DNA of 64,000 bases from Bacillota bacterium (lineage in GTDB: Bacteria; Bacillota; Proteinivoracia; UBA4975), in the NCBI GenBank assembly GCA_012523545.1, contig JAAYIH010000046.1:1-64000 (forward strand). The letters run 5' to 3'. The position numbers and the translations under genes are program-made. The notes under the pieces were generated by a model. The model saw nothing but the letters and a program-made list of their open reading frames with translations. It searched no databases and was not told the origin of the DNA. Below are positions 9,210 to 18,838 of this stretch, piece by piece. Each line of letters begins with the position of its first letter. The stretch's first letter is position 1.

Positions 9210-10988
9210 TTACTCCGTCAGCCGCAGGAACTCTTTGCAATCGGCCGCTGCCATGTCCACGGCCTGCTGCCAGAAGTCCGGTCTGGTCAGGTCCACGCCC
9301 AGGTGACGCCGGGCCAGGTCCTCCACCCGCATGCGGCCGGTATCCCGGAGCAGGTTGATGTACCGTTGTTCAAAATCCGCTCCCCCGTCCCTGGACAGGG
9401 CGTAAATGCCCGCGCTGAACAGGTAACCAAAGGTGTAGGGGAAGTTGTAGAAGGGCACCCCGGTATTGTAAAAGTGGAGCTTGGAGCACCAGAAGCGGGG
9501 ATGCCAGACATCCAGGCTGTTGCGGTACGCCTTTTTCTGGGCCTCTTCCATCAGCTCGTTGAGGCGGTCGGCCCCCACCGGACCCCGGCGGCGTTCTTCG
9601 TAAAAACTGGTCTCGAACAAGAAGCGGCAGTGGATGTTCATGAAGAAGGCGATGCTGCCGTCCACTTTGCCGGCCAGAAGGGCCAGTTTTTCCTCGCGGT
9701 CGGCGGCCTGTTGCACCGCAGCGTCGGAAACCACCATTTCATTGAAAGTCGAGGCTGTCTCAGCGACGTTCATGGCATAGCGCTGGGCCAGAAAAGGCAG
9801 ATCGGTCATGACATGCTGATGGAAAGCATGCCCCAGTTCGTGGGCCAAAGTGGAGACGTTGTCGGGGGTGCCGGCAAAGGTCATGAAAACCCTGGTTTCC
9901 TTGCTGACCGGGAAGCTGGTGCAAAAAGCCCCGGCGCGCTTGTTGCCCCGGTTCTCGGCTTCCACCCAGCGCTTTTGCAGGGCCGAAACCACGAAATCCG
10001 CCATCCTGGGGCTGACCCGCCGCAACTGCTCCACCACGAAATTGGCGGCCTCGTCAAAAGTATAAGTCCTGTTAACTTTGCCCACCGGGGCGCCAACGTC
10101 GTACCACGTCAGTTTTTCCAGATTGAGCAGTTGCCTCTTCCGGTCCAGGTATTTGACAAAGATGTCCTTGTTGTCCTCGACGACGCCCCACATAACATCC
10201 AGGGTCTCGGCCTGCATGCGGTTGACGTCCAGGGGTTCTTTGAGGAAGGAATCCCAGCCCCGGTGCTTGTAGAGGTTGAGCCTAAAGCCGGCCAGATGGT
10301 TGAGGGCGCCGGCGCACAAATCTTCCTCCTGCTCCCAGGCCTCTTCCCACAGCCGGCCGGCCTTGGCACGCACAGCCGCGTCGGGATGGGAAAACAGGTT
10401 GGCAAACTGCCCTACCGACAACAATTCTGTCTTTCCGTCCTGCTCCCAGGCAATTTCCATCCTGCCGGTGACGGTATTGTACAGCTCCGACCAGCCGTGG
10501 TAGCCGTCCACCGCCAGGTCGTTGGCCAGCCTTTCCTGATCGGCAGACATCTTTTCCCTGGCCCTTTGCCGCATTTCCTCCAGGCTAAAGGCAATGGGCT
10601 TGAGTTCGGGGGTTTCCAGCAGTTCCGCCCAGGTCCCGTCGTCCATGGCCAGGATTTTCTCGTCCACGGCAGCCTGCACCGAACTCAAAGCGGCATAGAG
10701 CTGGCGTACCCGCCCCGCCAGCAGCTTGGCCTTTTTGTCCTTGGTGTTTTGCGCGTCGAGGCAGCCGATGAAGGCACCGGCTTGCCGCAACCGGGCGGCC
10801 ACATCCTGGTTTTTGTCGATGAACTGCCTCCATTGCTCCCGGTCGGCGCCAGCCGGTATCAGCGCCTGCAAGCTTTCGATGTCCGCCGCCACCTGCCGGA
10901 GGTGGGCATCCAGTTGCGGCGAGCTGCTGCCTCCCGGAAAAATGGAGTCCAGATCCCACACCGGATTGAGATTTTTTAGCATAAGCAT
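9210..10988 (-). CDS. pepF: M3-family oligoendopeptidase F
   Basis: 592 aa; metallopeptidase motif STLAHELGHAFHQHV. Confidence 0.9.
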   Translation of the reverse strand: MLMLKNLNPVWDLDSIFPGGSSSPQLDAHLRQVAADIESLQALIPAGADREQWRQFIDKNQDVAARLRQAGAFIGCLDAQNTKDKKAKLLAGRVRQLYAALSSVQAAVDEKILAMDDGTWAELLETPELKPIAFSLEEMRQRAREKMSADQERLANDLAVDGYHGWSELYNTVTGRMEIAWEQDGKTELLSVGQFANLFSHPDAAVRAKAGRLWEEAWEQEEDLCAGALNHLAGFRLNLYKHRGWDSFLKEPLDVNRMQAETLDVMWGVVEDNKDIFVKYLDRKRQLLNLEKLTWYDVGAPVGKVNRTYTFDEAANFVVEQLRRVSPRMADFVVSALQKRWVEAENRGNKRAGAFCTSFPVSKETRVFMTFAGTPDNVSTLAHELGHAFHQHVMTDLPFLAQRYAMNVAETASTFNEMVVSDAAVQQAADREEKLALLAGKVDGSIAFFMNIHCRFLFETSFYEERRRGPVGADRLNELMEEAQKKAYRNSLDVWHPRFWCSKLHFYNTGVPFYNFPYTFGYLFSAGIYALSRDGGADFEQRYINLLRDTGRMRVEDLARRHLGVDLTRPDFWQQAVDMAAADCKEFLRLTE

Positions 10989-11044
10989 ACCTCCATGCTA
11001 TTTTCGTCATATAATACTTCTCTGCCCGGCAAAAAATACCTCCC

Positions 11045-12061
11045 CTATTGCCAGGCCCGCCGGTACTGGTAAGGGATTTCCAGCTCGGCGCCCAGTTCCC
11101 GGGCGGCGTACAGCGGCCAGTTGGGGTTGCGCAGCAGTTCCCGGCCCAGGAGAACCAGGTCGGCCCGCTGGTTGGCCACAATTTCTTCGGCCTGCAGCGG
11201 AGAAGTGATGAGCCCCACGGCGCCGGTGGCAATTCCGGTCTTATGCCGGAAAAACTCGGCATAGGGAATCTGGTAGCCCGGGAAGGGATTGATGTCAACG
11301 GGGACGACAGCGCCGCTGGAACAATCCAGCAGGTCGACCCCCTGATCCCGCATGCGCTCCACTGCATATAAGTAGTCTTCGGGATGATTGCCCTGGGGAT
11401 GGTACTCCTCGGCAGAAATTCTCACCATCAGGGGCCCGGTCCAGACAGCCTTAACAGCGTCGATTACCTCGGCCAAAAAGCGGTAACGGTTTTCCGGGCT
11501 GCCGCCGTAACTGTCTTCCCGGCGGTTGGTCAACGGCGACAAAAACTGATTGATAAGGTAACCGTGGGCGGCGTGGATTTCCACCGCCTGGAACCCGGCT
11601 TCTCTGGCCCGCCGGGCGGCTTCGCCAAAGGCCGCAGCGGCCTGGTGTATCTCTTCTTCAGTCATGGCCCGGGGCAGGGGGTACTTGTCGCTGAAGGCTA
11701 TGGCCGACGGCGCCAGCCCTGCCTCGTCCAGCCCCGCCTTGCGCCCGGCGTGATTTAGCTGGATCGCCGCCACGCACCCCTGGCTCTTGATGGTTTCCGC
11801 CAGCTTCGCCATGCCTTCCACCTGCCCGTCGCTCCACAAGCCCAGGTCGTTTTTGGAAATGCGGCCGCGGGGGTCGACGGCGGTGGCTTCCACGATGATC
11901 ATGCCCGCCTGCCCCACAGCCCTGGCCCCGTAATGAATTATGTGCCAGTCGGTCACCACGCCGTCCTCAGCAAGACAAGAATAGGTGCACATGGGCGACA
12001 TGACAATCCGGTTTTTCAGCTCTGCGTCGCCCAGGCGGCAGGGGGTAAAAAGTTTTGCCAA
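11045..12061 (-). CDS. namA: Old-yellow-enzyme family NADPH dehydrogenase
   Basis: [28 protein letters not shown]...[12 protein letters not shown]...[30 protein letters not shown]. Confidence 0.9.
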   Translation of the reverse strand: MAKLFTPCRLGDAELKNRIVMSPMCTYSCLAEDGVVTDWHIIHYGARAVGQAGMIIVEATAVDPRGRISKNDLGLWSDGQVEGMAKLAETIKSQGCVAAIQLNHAGRKAGLDEAGLAPSAIAFSDKYPLPRAMTEEEIHQAAAAFGEAARRAREAGFQAVEIHAAHGYLINQFLSPLTNRREDSYGGSPENRYRFLAEVIDAVKAVWTGPLMVRISAEEYHPQGNHPEDYLYAVERMRDQGVDLLDCSSGAVVPVDINPFPGYQIPYAEFFRHKTGIATGAVGLITSPLQAEEIVANQRADLVLLGRELLRNPNWPLYAARELGAELEIPYQYRRAWQ

Positions 12062-12149
12062 ACGACATCATCCTTTCTCTTTGGCTGATAATCCCAGTTT
12101 CTTATTATTATAAAGCATTAAAGAGATAACGATAAGCCGGCGTTTCGAA

Positions 12150-12184
12150 AAAAACAGATCCCCAGTGCAGGGGATCTGTTGCAG
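12150..12184 (-). terminator. Terminator of the ABC exporter operon
   Basis: Minus strand: AACAGATCCCCTGCACTGGGGATCTGTTTTTTTCG. Confidence 0.85.
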
Positions 12185-12185
12185 G

Positions 12186-13949
12186 TCAGATGGCTTCGAC
12201 GGCCAGTTCCCGGTCGGCGCTTTGCGCCTGACAAAGCTGGTAGTACAGGCCTTTTTGGGCCAGCAGCTCCCTGTGGTTGCCCTGTTCCAGGATTTCCCCG
12301 TCCCGGAGCACAATGATGTGGTCGGCGTCCTGGATGGTGGATAAACGGTGGGCGATGACTATAGCTGTCTTGTTTTCCTTGAGCCTGTTGAGGGCCTCCT
12401 GGATGAGGCGTTCGGTTTGAGTGTCCACTGCCGAGGTGGCCTCGTCCAGGATGAGGATGGGCGCGTCCTTGAGGATTGCCCGGGCAATGGAAATGCGTTG
12501 TTTTTGCCCGCCGGACAGCTTTACCCCCCGCTCGCCGATTTTGGTGTCATAACCGTTTTCCAGGCCCATGATAAAGTCATGGGCGTTGGCCGCCTTGGCG
12601 GCGGCGATAATTTCGGCCTGGCTGGCCCCCGGAGAACCGTACAGGATATTTTCCCGCACCGTACCGTTGAACAAAAACACGTCCTGAGAAACCAGGCTGA
12701 TCTGCCGGCGCAGGCTGTTGAGGGACAGCTTGCGGATGTCGATGCCGTCGATTAGAATCTCTCCTTCGTCGGGATCGTAGAAGCGGGGGATGAGGCTGGC
12801 GATGGTGGTCTTGCCCACGCCGGTGGCGCCCACCAGGGCCAGGGTCTCCCCGGGCCTGACGGTAAATGAGATGTTCTTGAGAACGGGGATGCTGTCGACA
12901 TAGCGGAAACTGACATTGCGAAACTCCACCTCGCCCCTGGCCCGGCGCAAATGAACAGGGTTGGGAATTTCCCTGATTTCCGGTTGGGCCTGGAGGATCT
13001 CCACCACCCGTTCGGCGCTGCCCAGGGCCTGTTGCAGGCCTTCGTTAATCTGGCCCAGGGCCATGATGGGCTGGTAGAAGATGTTCAGGTAGAGCAAAAA
13101 GGCCACCAGATCCTGCATGGGCAAGTAGCTGCCCAGGGCCAGCCTGCCCCCGAAGAAGATTACTATCACCGTACCCAGGCTGGCCACAAACTCAATGCCG
13201 GGGTGGAAGGCATTGGTTACCTTCAGGGCCCGCAGCATGGCCCGGGTCTGCACTGCCAGGGCGGCACCGGTGCGCCTGGATTCGTATTCCTCCTGGGTAA
13301 AGGCCTTAATTTCCCTGATGCCGCTGAAGTTATCCTGCAGGATGGCGTTGAGTTCCCCCACTTTTTCCTGGTTGATGCGGAACAGCGGCCGCGAGATTTT
13401 GCTGAATTTCAGCACCATCCAGGCCAGCAGGGGCACGGGGATCAAAGTGAGCATGGCCAGGGTAAGGTTCATGCGCGACAGGATGACAAACACCCCGACC
13501 AGCATGATGCCGTTGACCACCACCGTGGGAATGGCGTGAGCCAGCAGCACTTCAAAGGTGCGGGTGTCGTTGATGACGCGGGACATCAGGTCGCCCGTCT
13601 GCTTGTCGCTGTAATAGCGCATGGACATGCGCTGCAGCGCGTCGTACATCCTGTGCCGGATATCCCGCACCATGTTCCACGCGGCGCAATGGGATATGTA
13701 ATCGGTGCCGAACTTGGAAAGGGCCCGGATTATATAAACCGCCACAATGGAAAGGGCCAGGTACGTAATATAGCTGTAATCGGGGGCCCCCGCTCCCGCC
13801 GCCAGGTCCTCCACCATAGCCACCAGGCTGCGGATGAGCCAGGGCCCGGTAAGGTTGGCTGCCGTTACCAGCAGCATGCAGACGGTGGCGGCCACAATCC
13901 ACCACCTGTAAGGCTTGGCAAAAGGCAAGATTGCTTTCAGTTCTTTCAC
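12186..13949 (-). CDS. ABC exporter, fused permease/ATPase (multidrug type)
   Basis: ALVGATGVGKTTIASLIPRFYDP (Walker A), LSGGQKQRISIARAILKDAPILILDEATSAVD. Confidence 0.93.
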   Translation of the reverse strand: MKELKAILPFAKPYRWWIVAATVCMLLVTAANLTGPWLIRSLVAMVEDLAAGAGAPDYSYITYLALSIVAVYIIRALSKFGTDYISHCAAWNMVRDIRHRMYDALQRMSMRYYSDKQTGDLMSRVINDTRTFEVLLAHAIPTVVVNGIMLVGVFVILSRMNLTLAMLTLIPVPLLAWMVLKFSKISRPLFRINQEKVGELNAILQDNFSGIREIKAFTQEEYESRRTGAALAVQTRAMLRALKVTNAFHPGIEFVASLGTVIVIFFGGRLALGSYLPMQDLVAFLLYLNIFYQPIMALGQINEGLQQALGSAERVVEILQAQPEIREIPNPVHLRRARGEVEFRNVSFRYVDSIPVLKNISFTVRPGETLALVGATGVGKTTIASLIPRFYDPDEGEILIDGIDIRKLSLNSLRRQISLVSQDVFLFNGTVRENILYGSPGASQAEIIAAAKAANAHDFIMGLENGYDTKIGERGVKLSGGQKQRISIARAILKDAPILILDEATSAVDTQTERLIQEALNRLKENKTAIVIAHRLSTIQDADHIIVLRDGEILEQGNHRELLAQKGLYYQLCQAQSADRELAVEAI

Positions 13950-14383
13950 CGATTTTCCTCCTCCGGTACTCCGTCCTTAAGTTTTTGCAACAGATTTTTC
14001 AGGGTGAGCAATTCATCCTCGTTCAAAACTCCCATGCGCGCCTCAATAAACTGCTGGTGCCGGGGGAAGATTTCCGCCTTCAACTTCGTCCCCGCTTCCG
14101 TCAGCTTGACCAGCCACACGCGCCGGTCCTCCCGGGAATGCTCGCGGTACACCCAGCCGTTCTCGGCCATGCGGTCGATAATTCCCGTCATGTTGCTGGC
14201 ATTGCACTGCAGCTCCCGGGCCAGTTCATGGGCAGGAGTCCCCTGCTCGCCAATATGGTACAGGGCATGGAATTGGGGCCAGGTAATGCCGTAGTCTTCC
14301 ACCTTTTTGCGGGATTCCGCCTTGAGGCGGCGGCTGGTTTTGCGCAACAGCCAGTAAACCTCCCGGGCCAGGGATTTTCCCAT
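13946..14383 (-). CDS. MarR-family transcriptional regulator
   Basis: ITWPQFHALYHIGEQGTPAHELARELQCNASNMTGIIDRMAENGWVYREHSREDRRVWLVKLTEAG; overlaps ABC start. Confidence 0.88.
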   Translation of the reverse strand: MGKSLAREVYWLLRKTSRRLKAESRKKVEDYGITWPQFHALYHIGEQGTPAHELARELQCNASNMTGIIDRMAENGWVYREHSREDRRVWLVKLTEAGTKLKAEIFPRHQQFIEARMGVLNEDELLTLKNLLQKLKDGVPEEENR

Positions 14384-14504
14384 GGAAAATTCCTCCCCTC
14401 TCCAATAGTCCATATATGAATTATACAATACTAAAATAACAAAGCAACATGCCGAGCAACACCGGCCCGGGCGGCAAGACTTAAGCCGGCAGCGGGGCAC
14501 AAAA

Positions 14505-14526
14505 AACCGGAACGCGTCCGGTTAAT
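14505..14526 (-). terminator. Terminator of YVTN-repeat gene
   Basis: Minus strand: ATTAACCGGACGCGTTCCGGTTTTTTG. Confidence 0.7.
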
Positions 14527-14530
14527 GGGA

Positions 14531-15631
14531 TTATGCAATGGGTATCGGGGCGATGCCCACACCTGCCGGGGAAAAACCTACAGTTATGGTGGCGAAAACT
14601 GCATCGTCATTGACGTCGATGACCGAGACAAAGGTTTCGTCGAAATTCGCCACGTACGCTTTGGCCCCGTCGGGAGTTACAGCCACTGCCACAGGGTTTC
14701 CCCCAATGTCGTCGGTAATTGTCGTGAGCACTGTGTCTGAGCTGACGTCGATAACCGAGACTGAGTCGGCATTGAAATTGGTGACGTAAGCCTTTTGGCC
14801 ATCGGGGGTAAAGGCCACGCCAAAGGGCCCGTTCTGCACAATAATAGCGTCGACGGCAGTATCCGTGGCCACATCAATAACCGACACAAAACCGTCATCA
14901 AAATTGGTAACATAAGCTTTGCTGCCATCGGGAGAGAAAGCTACCCCAATGGGATTATCTCCCACGGTGATGGTAGCTGTTACGGTATCAGTCGCAGTGT
15001 CTATCACAGATACGGTATTCTCCCCAAAGTTCGCCACGTATACTTTGGCGCCGTCGGGAGAAACAGCCAGCCCTCTCGGCGCATCCCCCACCGGAATGGT
15101 GGCAATAACCAGTTCTGTGGCCATATCGATGACAGAAACGGTATCATCGCTTATGTTGGAAACATAAGCTTTTTCTCCGTTGGGGGTAAGATCTATCTCA
15201 TCCGGCCCGTTACCAACCGGGATTTCCCTCACCACCACGCGGTTTAACGTATCGATAACCGAGACTGAATCTCTTCCATTATTGACCACATAAGCCTTTC
15301 TCGCATCGGGAGCAAAGGCAACGTCGCCGGGCGAATTACCCACGGAAATGGTGTCGATTACGGTGTTGGTATTGGTATTAATTACCGCGACGTCATTGCT
15401 GCTTTGGAGGGGCACATAAGCCAGGGGAACGACGTTGAGCCGGGTAACCTGAATCAATCGGTTGCAGCAGAGGTTAATCAACTGGCCCAGGTTCTCGATC
15501 TGCATGGTATTGGGGGAAACGGCGCCCACCAGGTATCCGGTTACAGGGTCACTGGAATAGATAACTTGTATGGCAACGCCGGGGGCGATGCCGGCAAGCA
15601 ATTCTGCGCATGGGCAATTTACGACTCCCAA
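14531..15631 (-). CDS. YVTN/beta-propeller repeat protein with CPC-containing N-terminus
   Basis: Seven or more ~42-aa repeats of type VAFSPDGSKAYVTNFDDGFVSVIDVATDTAVDAI; TTG start with GAGGAGGAG RBS. Confidence 0.85.
   Translation of the reverse strand: MGVVNCPCAELLAGIAPGVAIQVIYSSDPVTGYLVGAVSPNTMQIENLGQLINLCCNRLIQVTRLNVVPLAYVPLQSSNDVAVINTNTNTVIDTISVGNSPGDVAFAPDARKAYVVNNGRDSVSVIDTLNRVVVREIPVGNGPDEIDLTPNGEKAYVSNISDDTVSVIDMATELVIATIPVGDAPRGLAVSPDGAKVYVANFGENTVSVIDTATDTVTATITVGDNPIGVAFSPDGSKAYVTNFDDGFVSVIDVATDTAVDAIIVQNGPFGVAFTPDGQKAYVTNFNADSVSVIDVSSDTVLTTITDDIGGNPVAVAVTPDGAKAYVANFDETFVSVIDVNDDAVFATITVGFSPAGVGIAPIPIA
14540..15430 (-). repeat. ~126-bp tandem coding repeats (YVTN blades)
   Basis: Repeated gtcgataaccgagac... 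and ...ttgccaccataaagcttt-type blocks at ~126-129 bp period. Confidence 0.75.
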
Positions 15632-15742
15632 GTTTTTCTCCTCCTCAATTATTGGCCGCCACCAGGGAGTGTGCGGAATTCTCCTGCGTACAGTATATTC
15701 CGCCCCCGGCCGGCGGGGATGTGGGCAACGGACCCCGGGCGC

Positions 15743-15769
15743 AAAAAAGCGCCGGAATCGGCGCTTTGG
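15743..15769 (-). terminator. Terminator of htpG
   Basis: Minus strand: AAAGCGCCGATTCCGGCGCTTTTTTG. Confidence 0.8.
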
Positions 15770-17638
15770 TCATTGCATCATTTGACAAACTTTGTTGGTG
15801 AAGTCAACAGGATCTTCCAAAGGAATGCCTTCAATCAACAGGGCCTGGTTGTACAACAGGTCGGTGTAAAGCTTAAATTTCTCCCGGTCCTCGCTATGGG
15901 CTTTCTTGAGAACCTGGTAAACGCGGTGACCGGTGTTGATCTCCAGTATCTTTTCCGCCTTGATGCCCTGGGCGTTGGGCAGGGCATTGAGGATTTTCTC
16001 CATCTCGATGGACAGCTCGCCTTCACTGGTCAGGCAAACGGGATGGGACTTAAGCCGCCTGGACGCCCGCACCTCCTTGACCTTGTCCCCCAGGATTTCC
16101 TTCATGGCGGCAAACACCTTTTTGCCTTCCTCGTCGGGTTCAGAATCCTTGGCCTCGTCGATGCCGAGGTCGCCGCTGGACACCGACTTAAACTGCTTGT
16201 CTTTGTACTCCCGCAGCATCTTGACGGCAAACTCGTCGATGTCTTCGGTGAGGAAGAGTATGTCGTAGCCCTTGTCCCGGACAAACTCCGTCTGGGGCAG
16301 CTTCTCCAGCTTTTCCACCGACTCCCCGGCGGCGTAGTAGATGAATTTCTGGTCTTCCGGCATTTTGGCCACGTATTCCTCCAGGGTAATCATCTTCTTC
16401 TCCCGGTGGGAATAGAACAGCAACAAGTCCTGGAGCACGTCCTTGTTGGCGCCAAACTGCACGTATACTCCGTATTTTAACTGGCGCCCAAAGGACTTGA
16501 AAAAGGTCTCGTATTTCTCCCGCTCATCCCTGAGCATATCCGCCAGCTCGCTTTTTATCCTGGACTGGATATTTTTGGCGATGAGCTTCAGCTGCCGGTC
16601 ATGCTGGAGCATTTCCCGGGATATGTTGAGGGAGAGGTCGTCGGAATCCACCATCCCCTTGACAAAGCTGAAATAGTCCGGCAACAAATCGGGGCACTTG
16701 CTCATGACCAGGACGCCGTTGGCATATAGTTCCAGCCCCTTTTCGTATTCCGGTGTGTAAAAGTCAAAGGGCGCCCGCTCGGGGATAAAGAGAATTGAGC
16801 GGTAACTTACAGCACCTTCAGCAGAAATATGCACATAGCGCAGGGGCTTGTCGAAGCCGTAGCGCTTCTCGGCGTAAAAATTGAGATAATCCTCTTCCTT
16901 GAGTTCGTTTTTGTTCTTCTTCCATATGGGCACCATGCTGTTGATTATTTCTTCCTGGACATACTCTTCGTATTCCGAATCGCTGCCTTCCTTGAGCCGG
17001 GTCTTGGTGACGTTCATTCTGATGGGGTAGCGGATGAAGTCGGAATACTTCTTGACAATGGCGATGATGCGGTGTTCTTCCAGGAACTGGCCGTAATCCT
17101 CATCCTCGGTATTCTCTCTTATCTTAAGGACGACATCGGTGCCTGCTGAATCCTTCTCCCAGGGCTCGATGGTGTAGCCTTCGACGCCCCGGGATTCCCA
17201 TTTCCAGGCCTTGTCGCTGCCATGGGCGCGGCTGATGACGGTGACGGTGTCGGCCACCATGAAAGCCGAGTAAAAGCCGACGCCGAACTGGCCGATGAGG
17301 GCGCGGTCGTCCTCGAGCTCATTTTCCTGCTTGAAGGCCAGTGAACCGCTCCGGGCAATGACGCCCAGGTTCTCCTCCAGTTCTTCCCTGGTCATGCCGA
17401 TGCCGGTGTCGGATACGGTGAGGAGGCGCTTTTCCTTATCCACCGCGATGCGTATGTAGTAATCGTCTTTGTTAAACTGCAGAGAATCGTCGGTCAGGGC
17501 CCGGTAATATATCTTGTCGATGGCGTCGCTGGCATTGGATATCAGCTCGCGCAGGAAAATCTCCTTGTGGGTGTAAATGGAGTTGATCATCAGGTCCAAG
17601 AGCCGTTTGGACTCGGCCTTAAACTGCTTCAGTTCCAA
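15770..17638 (-). CDS. htpG: HSP90-family chaperone HtpG
   Basis: [40 protein letters not shown]...[14 protein letters not shown]...[19 protein letters not shown] start at 17638 after GGAGGGG RBS. Confidence 0.95.
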   Translation of the reverse strand: MELKQFKAESKRLLDLMINSIYTHKEIFLRELISNASDAIDKIYYRALTDDSLQFNKDDYYIRIAVDKEKRLLTVSDTGIGMTREELEENLGVIARSGSLAFKQENELEDDRALIGQFGVGFYSAFMVADTVTVISRAHGSDKAWKWESRGVEGYTIEPWEKDSAGTDVVLKIRENTEDEDYGQFLEEHRIIAIVKKYSDFIRYPIRMNVTKTRLKEGSDSEYEEYVQEEIINSMVPIWKKNKNELKEEDYLNFYAEKRYGFDKPLRYVHISAEGAVSYRSILFIPERAPFDFYTPEYEKGLELYANGVLVMSKCPDLLPDYFSFVKGMVDSDDLSLNISREMLQHDRQLKLIAKNIQSRIKSELADMLRDEREKYETFFKSFGRQLKYGVYVQFGANKDVLQDLLLFYSHREKKMITLEEYVAKMPEDQKFIYYAAGESVEKLEKLPQTEFVRDKGYDILFLTEDIDEFAVKMLREYKDKQFKSVSSGDLGIDEAKDSEPDEEGKKVFAAMKEILGDKVKEVRASRRLKSHPVCLTSEGELSIEMEKILNALPNAQGIKAEKILEINTGHRVYQVLKKAHSEDREKFKLYTDLLYNQALLIEGIPLEDPVDFTNKVCQMMQ

Positions 17639-17666
17639 CTGGGATCCCCTCCTGGCAGTCAACAAA

Positions 17667-17693
17667 TTAGCACTCTCTCGCCCCGAGTGCTAA
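17667..17693 (-). promoter_or_regulatory. CIRCE element (HrcA operator)
   Basis: Perfect TTAGCACTC-N9-GAGTGCTAA immediately downstream of the htpG promoter. Confidence 0.96.
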
Positions 17694-17698
17694 TAGAT

Positions 17699-17727
17699 TT
17701 TATACCAAAAGCGCCAATCCTTGTCAA
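17699..17727 (-). promoter_or_regulatory. SigA-type promoter for htpG
   Basis: Minus strand TTGACA (17722-17727) - 17 nt - TATAAA (17699-17704). Confidence 0.85.
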
Positions 17728-17844
17728 TGCGGGTGCAAAGGCCCGAGCCTCCAGGTATGCCGGCGGCTTAAGAAATTGCCATCCCCCCGGCGGCCCAAAA
17801 TGTATTATAATGTCAGAGAGGACAAGCACAGGGGGTTGAATACA

Positions 17845-18600
17845 TTGAAACTCGTATCCTGGAACGTCAACGGCCTCCGGGCCTGTTTGAACAAGGGCTT
17901 TCTGGACTTCTTCCGGCAGGCGGACAGCGATATCTTCTGCATACAGGAAACCAAGCTCCAGGAAGGCCAGGTAGAGCTGGACCTGGAAGGGTATCAACAG
18001 TACTGGAACAGCGCTGTCAAAAAGGGCTATTCCGGTACCGCCGTCTTCACCAGGGTCAACCCAATTGCGGTGAATTACGGAATTGGCCAGGAAATCCATG
18101 ACCAGGAGGGGCGGGTCATCACCCTGGAACTGGAGCAGTTTTACCTGGTCAACGTCTATACGCCCAACTCCCAGCGGGGCCTGGCCCGCCTGGACTACCG
18201 CATGGAATGGGAAAATGCCTTCCAGGGCTACCTGCAGGAACTGGACGCCAGCAAACCCGTGGTGGTGTGCGGCGACCTCAACGTGGCCCACAAGGAAATT
18301 GATATCAAGAATCCCGAAGCCAACCGCAGAAACGCCGGCTTTACCGATGAAGAACGGCAAAAGATGACGGAGCTGCTGAATAAGGGCTTCATCGATACCT
18401 TCCGCCACTTCTACCCCGACAAAAAAGACGCCTATACCTGGTGGTCCTACTTCCGCAATGCCCGGGAGCGCAACATCGGCTGGCGCATTGACTACTTCCT
18501 GGTCTCGGAAAGGCTCAGGGATTCCCTGGCAGGAGCAGAGATTCTCTCCCATGTCATGGGCAGCGACCACTGCCCCATCACCCTGGAATTGGAACTTTAA
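17845..18600 (+). CDS. exoA: Exodeoxyribonuclease III
   Basis: LKLVSWNVNGLRACLNKGFLDFF...DIFCIQETKLQE...VVCGDLNVAHKEIDIKNP...GWRIDYFLVSERL...GSDHCPITLELEL. Confidence 0.95.
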   Translation: MKLVSWNVNGLRACLNKGFLDFFRQADSDIFCIQETKLQEGQVELDLEGYQQYWNSAVKKGYSGTAVFTRVNPIAVNYGIGQEIHDQEGRVITLELEQFYLVNVYTPNSQRGLARLDYRMEWENAFQGYLQELDASKPVVVCGDLNVAHKEIDIKNPEANRRNAGFTDEERQKMTELLNKGFIDTFRHFYPDKKDAYTWWSYFRNARERNIGWRIDYFLVSERLRDSLAGAEILSHVMGSDHCPITLELEL

Positions 18601-18631
18601 ACGGGCGGCATCCCGATGCCCCTCAACAACA

Positions 18632-18668
18632 AACTAACCAGCGCTTCGCAGCGCTGGTTAGTTTTATT
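18632..18668 (+). terminator. Terminator after exoA
   Basis: aactaaccagcgcttcgcagcgctggttagttttatt. Confidence 0.85.
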
Positions 18669-18742
18669 ATGATGCAAAAATTATTTTATGCAACGTGATT
18701 AGCTCAAAATCAAAACCAGCCCATCTAGGGCTCGTTTTAATT

Positions 18743-18797
18743 TTAGCTAAGCTATTGGCTAAAACATTATTGATTTTAGCTAAAACATTGCTATAAT
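18743..18797 (+). promoter_or_regulatory. Promoter with repeated TTAGCTAA-type palindromes upstream of Phd-Uma2 gene
   Basis: TTAGCTAA 18743-18750, TTGGCTAA 18755-18762, TTTTAGCTAAAA 18774-18785; candidate -35 TTGATT 18770-18775, 16 nt, -10 TATAAT 18792-18797. Confidence 0.65.
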
Positions 18798-18838
18798 TAT
18801 ATTATCGTACTTAATAATAAAAATCGGAGGTGACTTCA

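Noticed and set aside
9183-10979. 598-aa plus-strand ORF antisense to pepF
   Set aside because: Mirror-frame artefact; low-complexity Gly/Pro/His-rich composition and no RBS.
14540-15430. Regular ~126-bp repeats considered as a CRISPR-like or satellite array
   Set aside because: Repeats stay in frame and encode YVTN propeller blades; no unique spacers.
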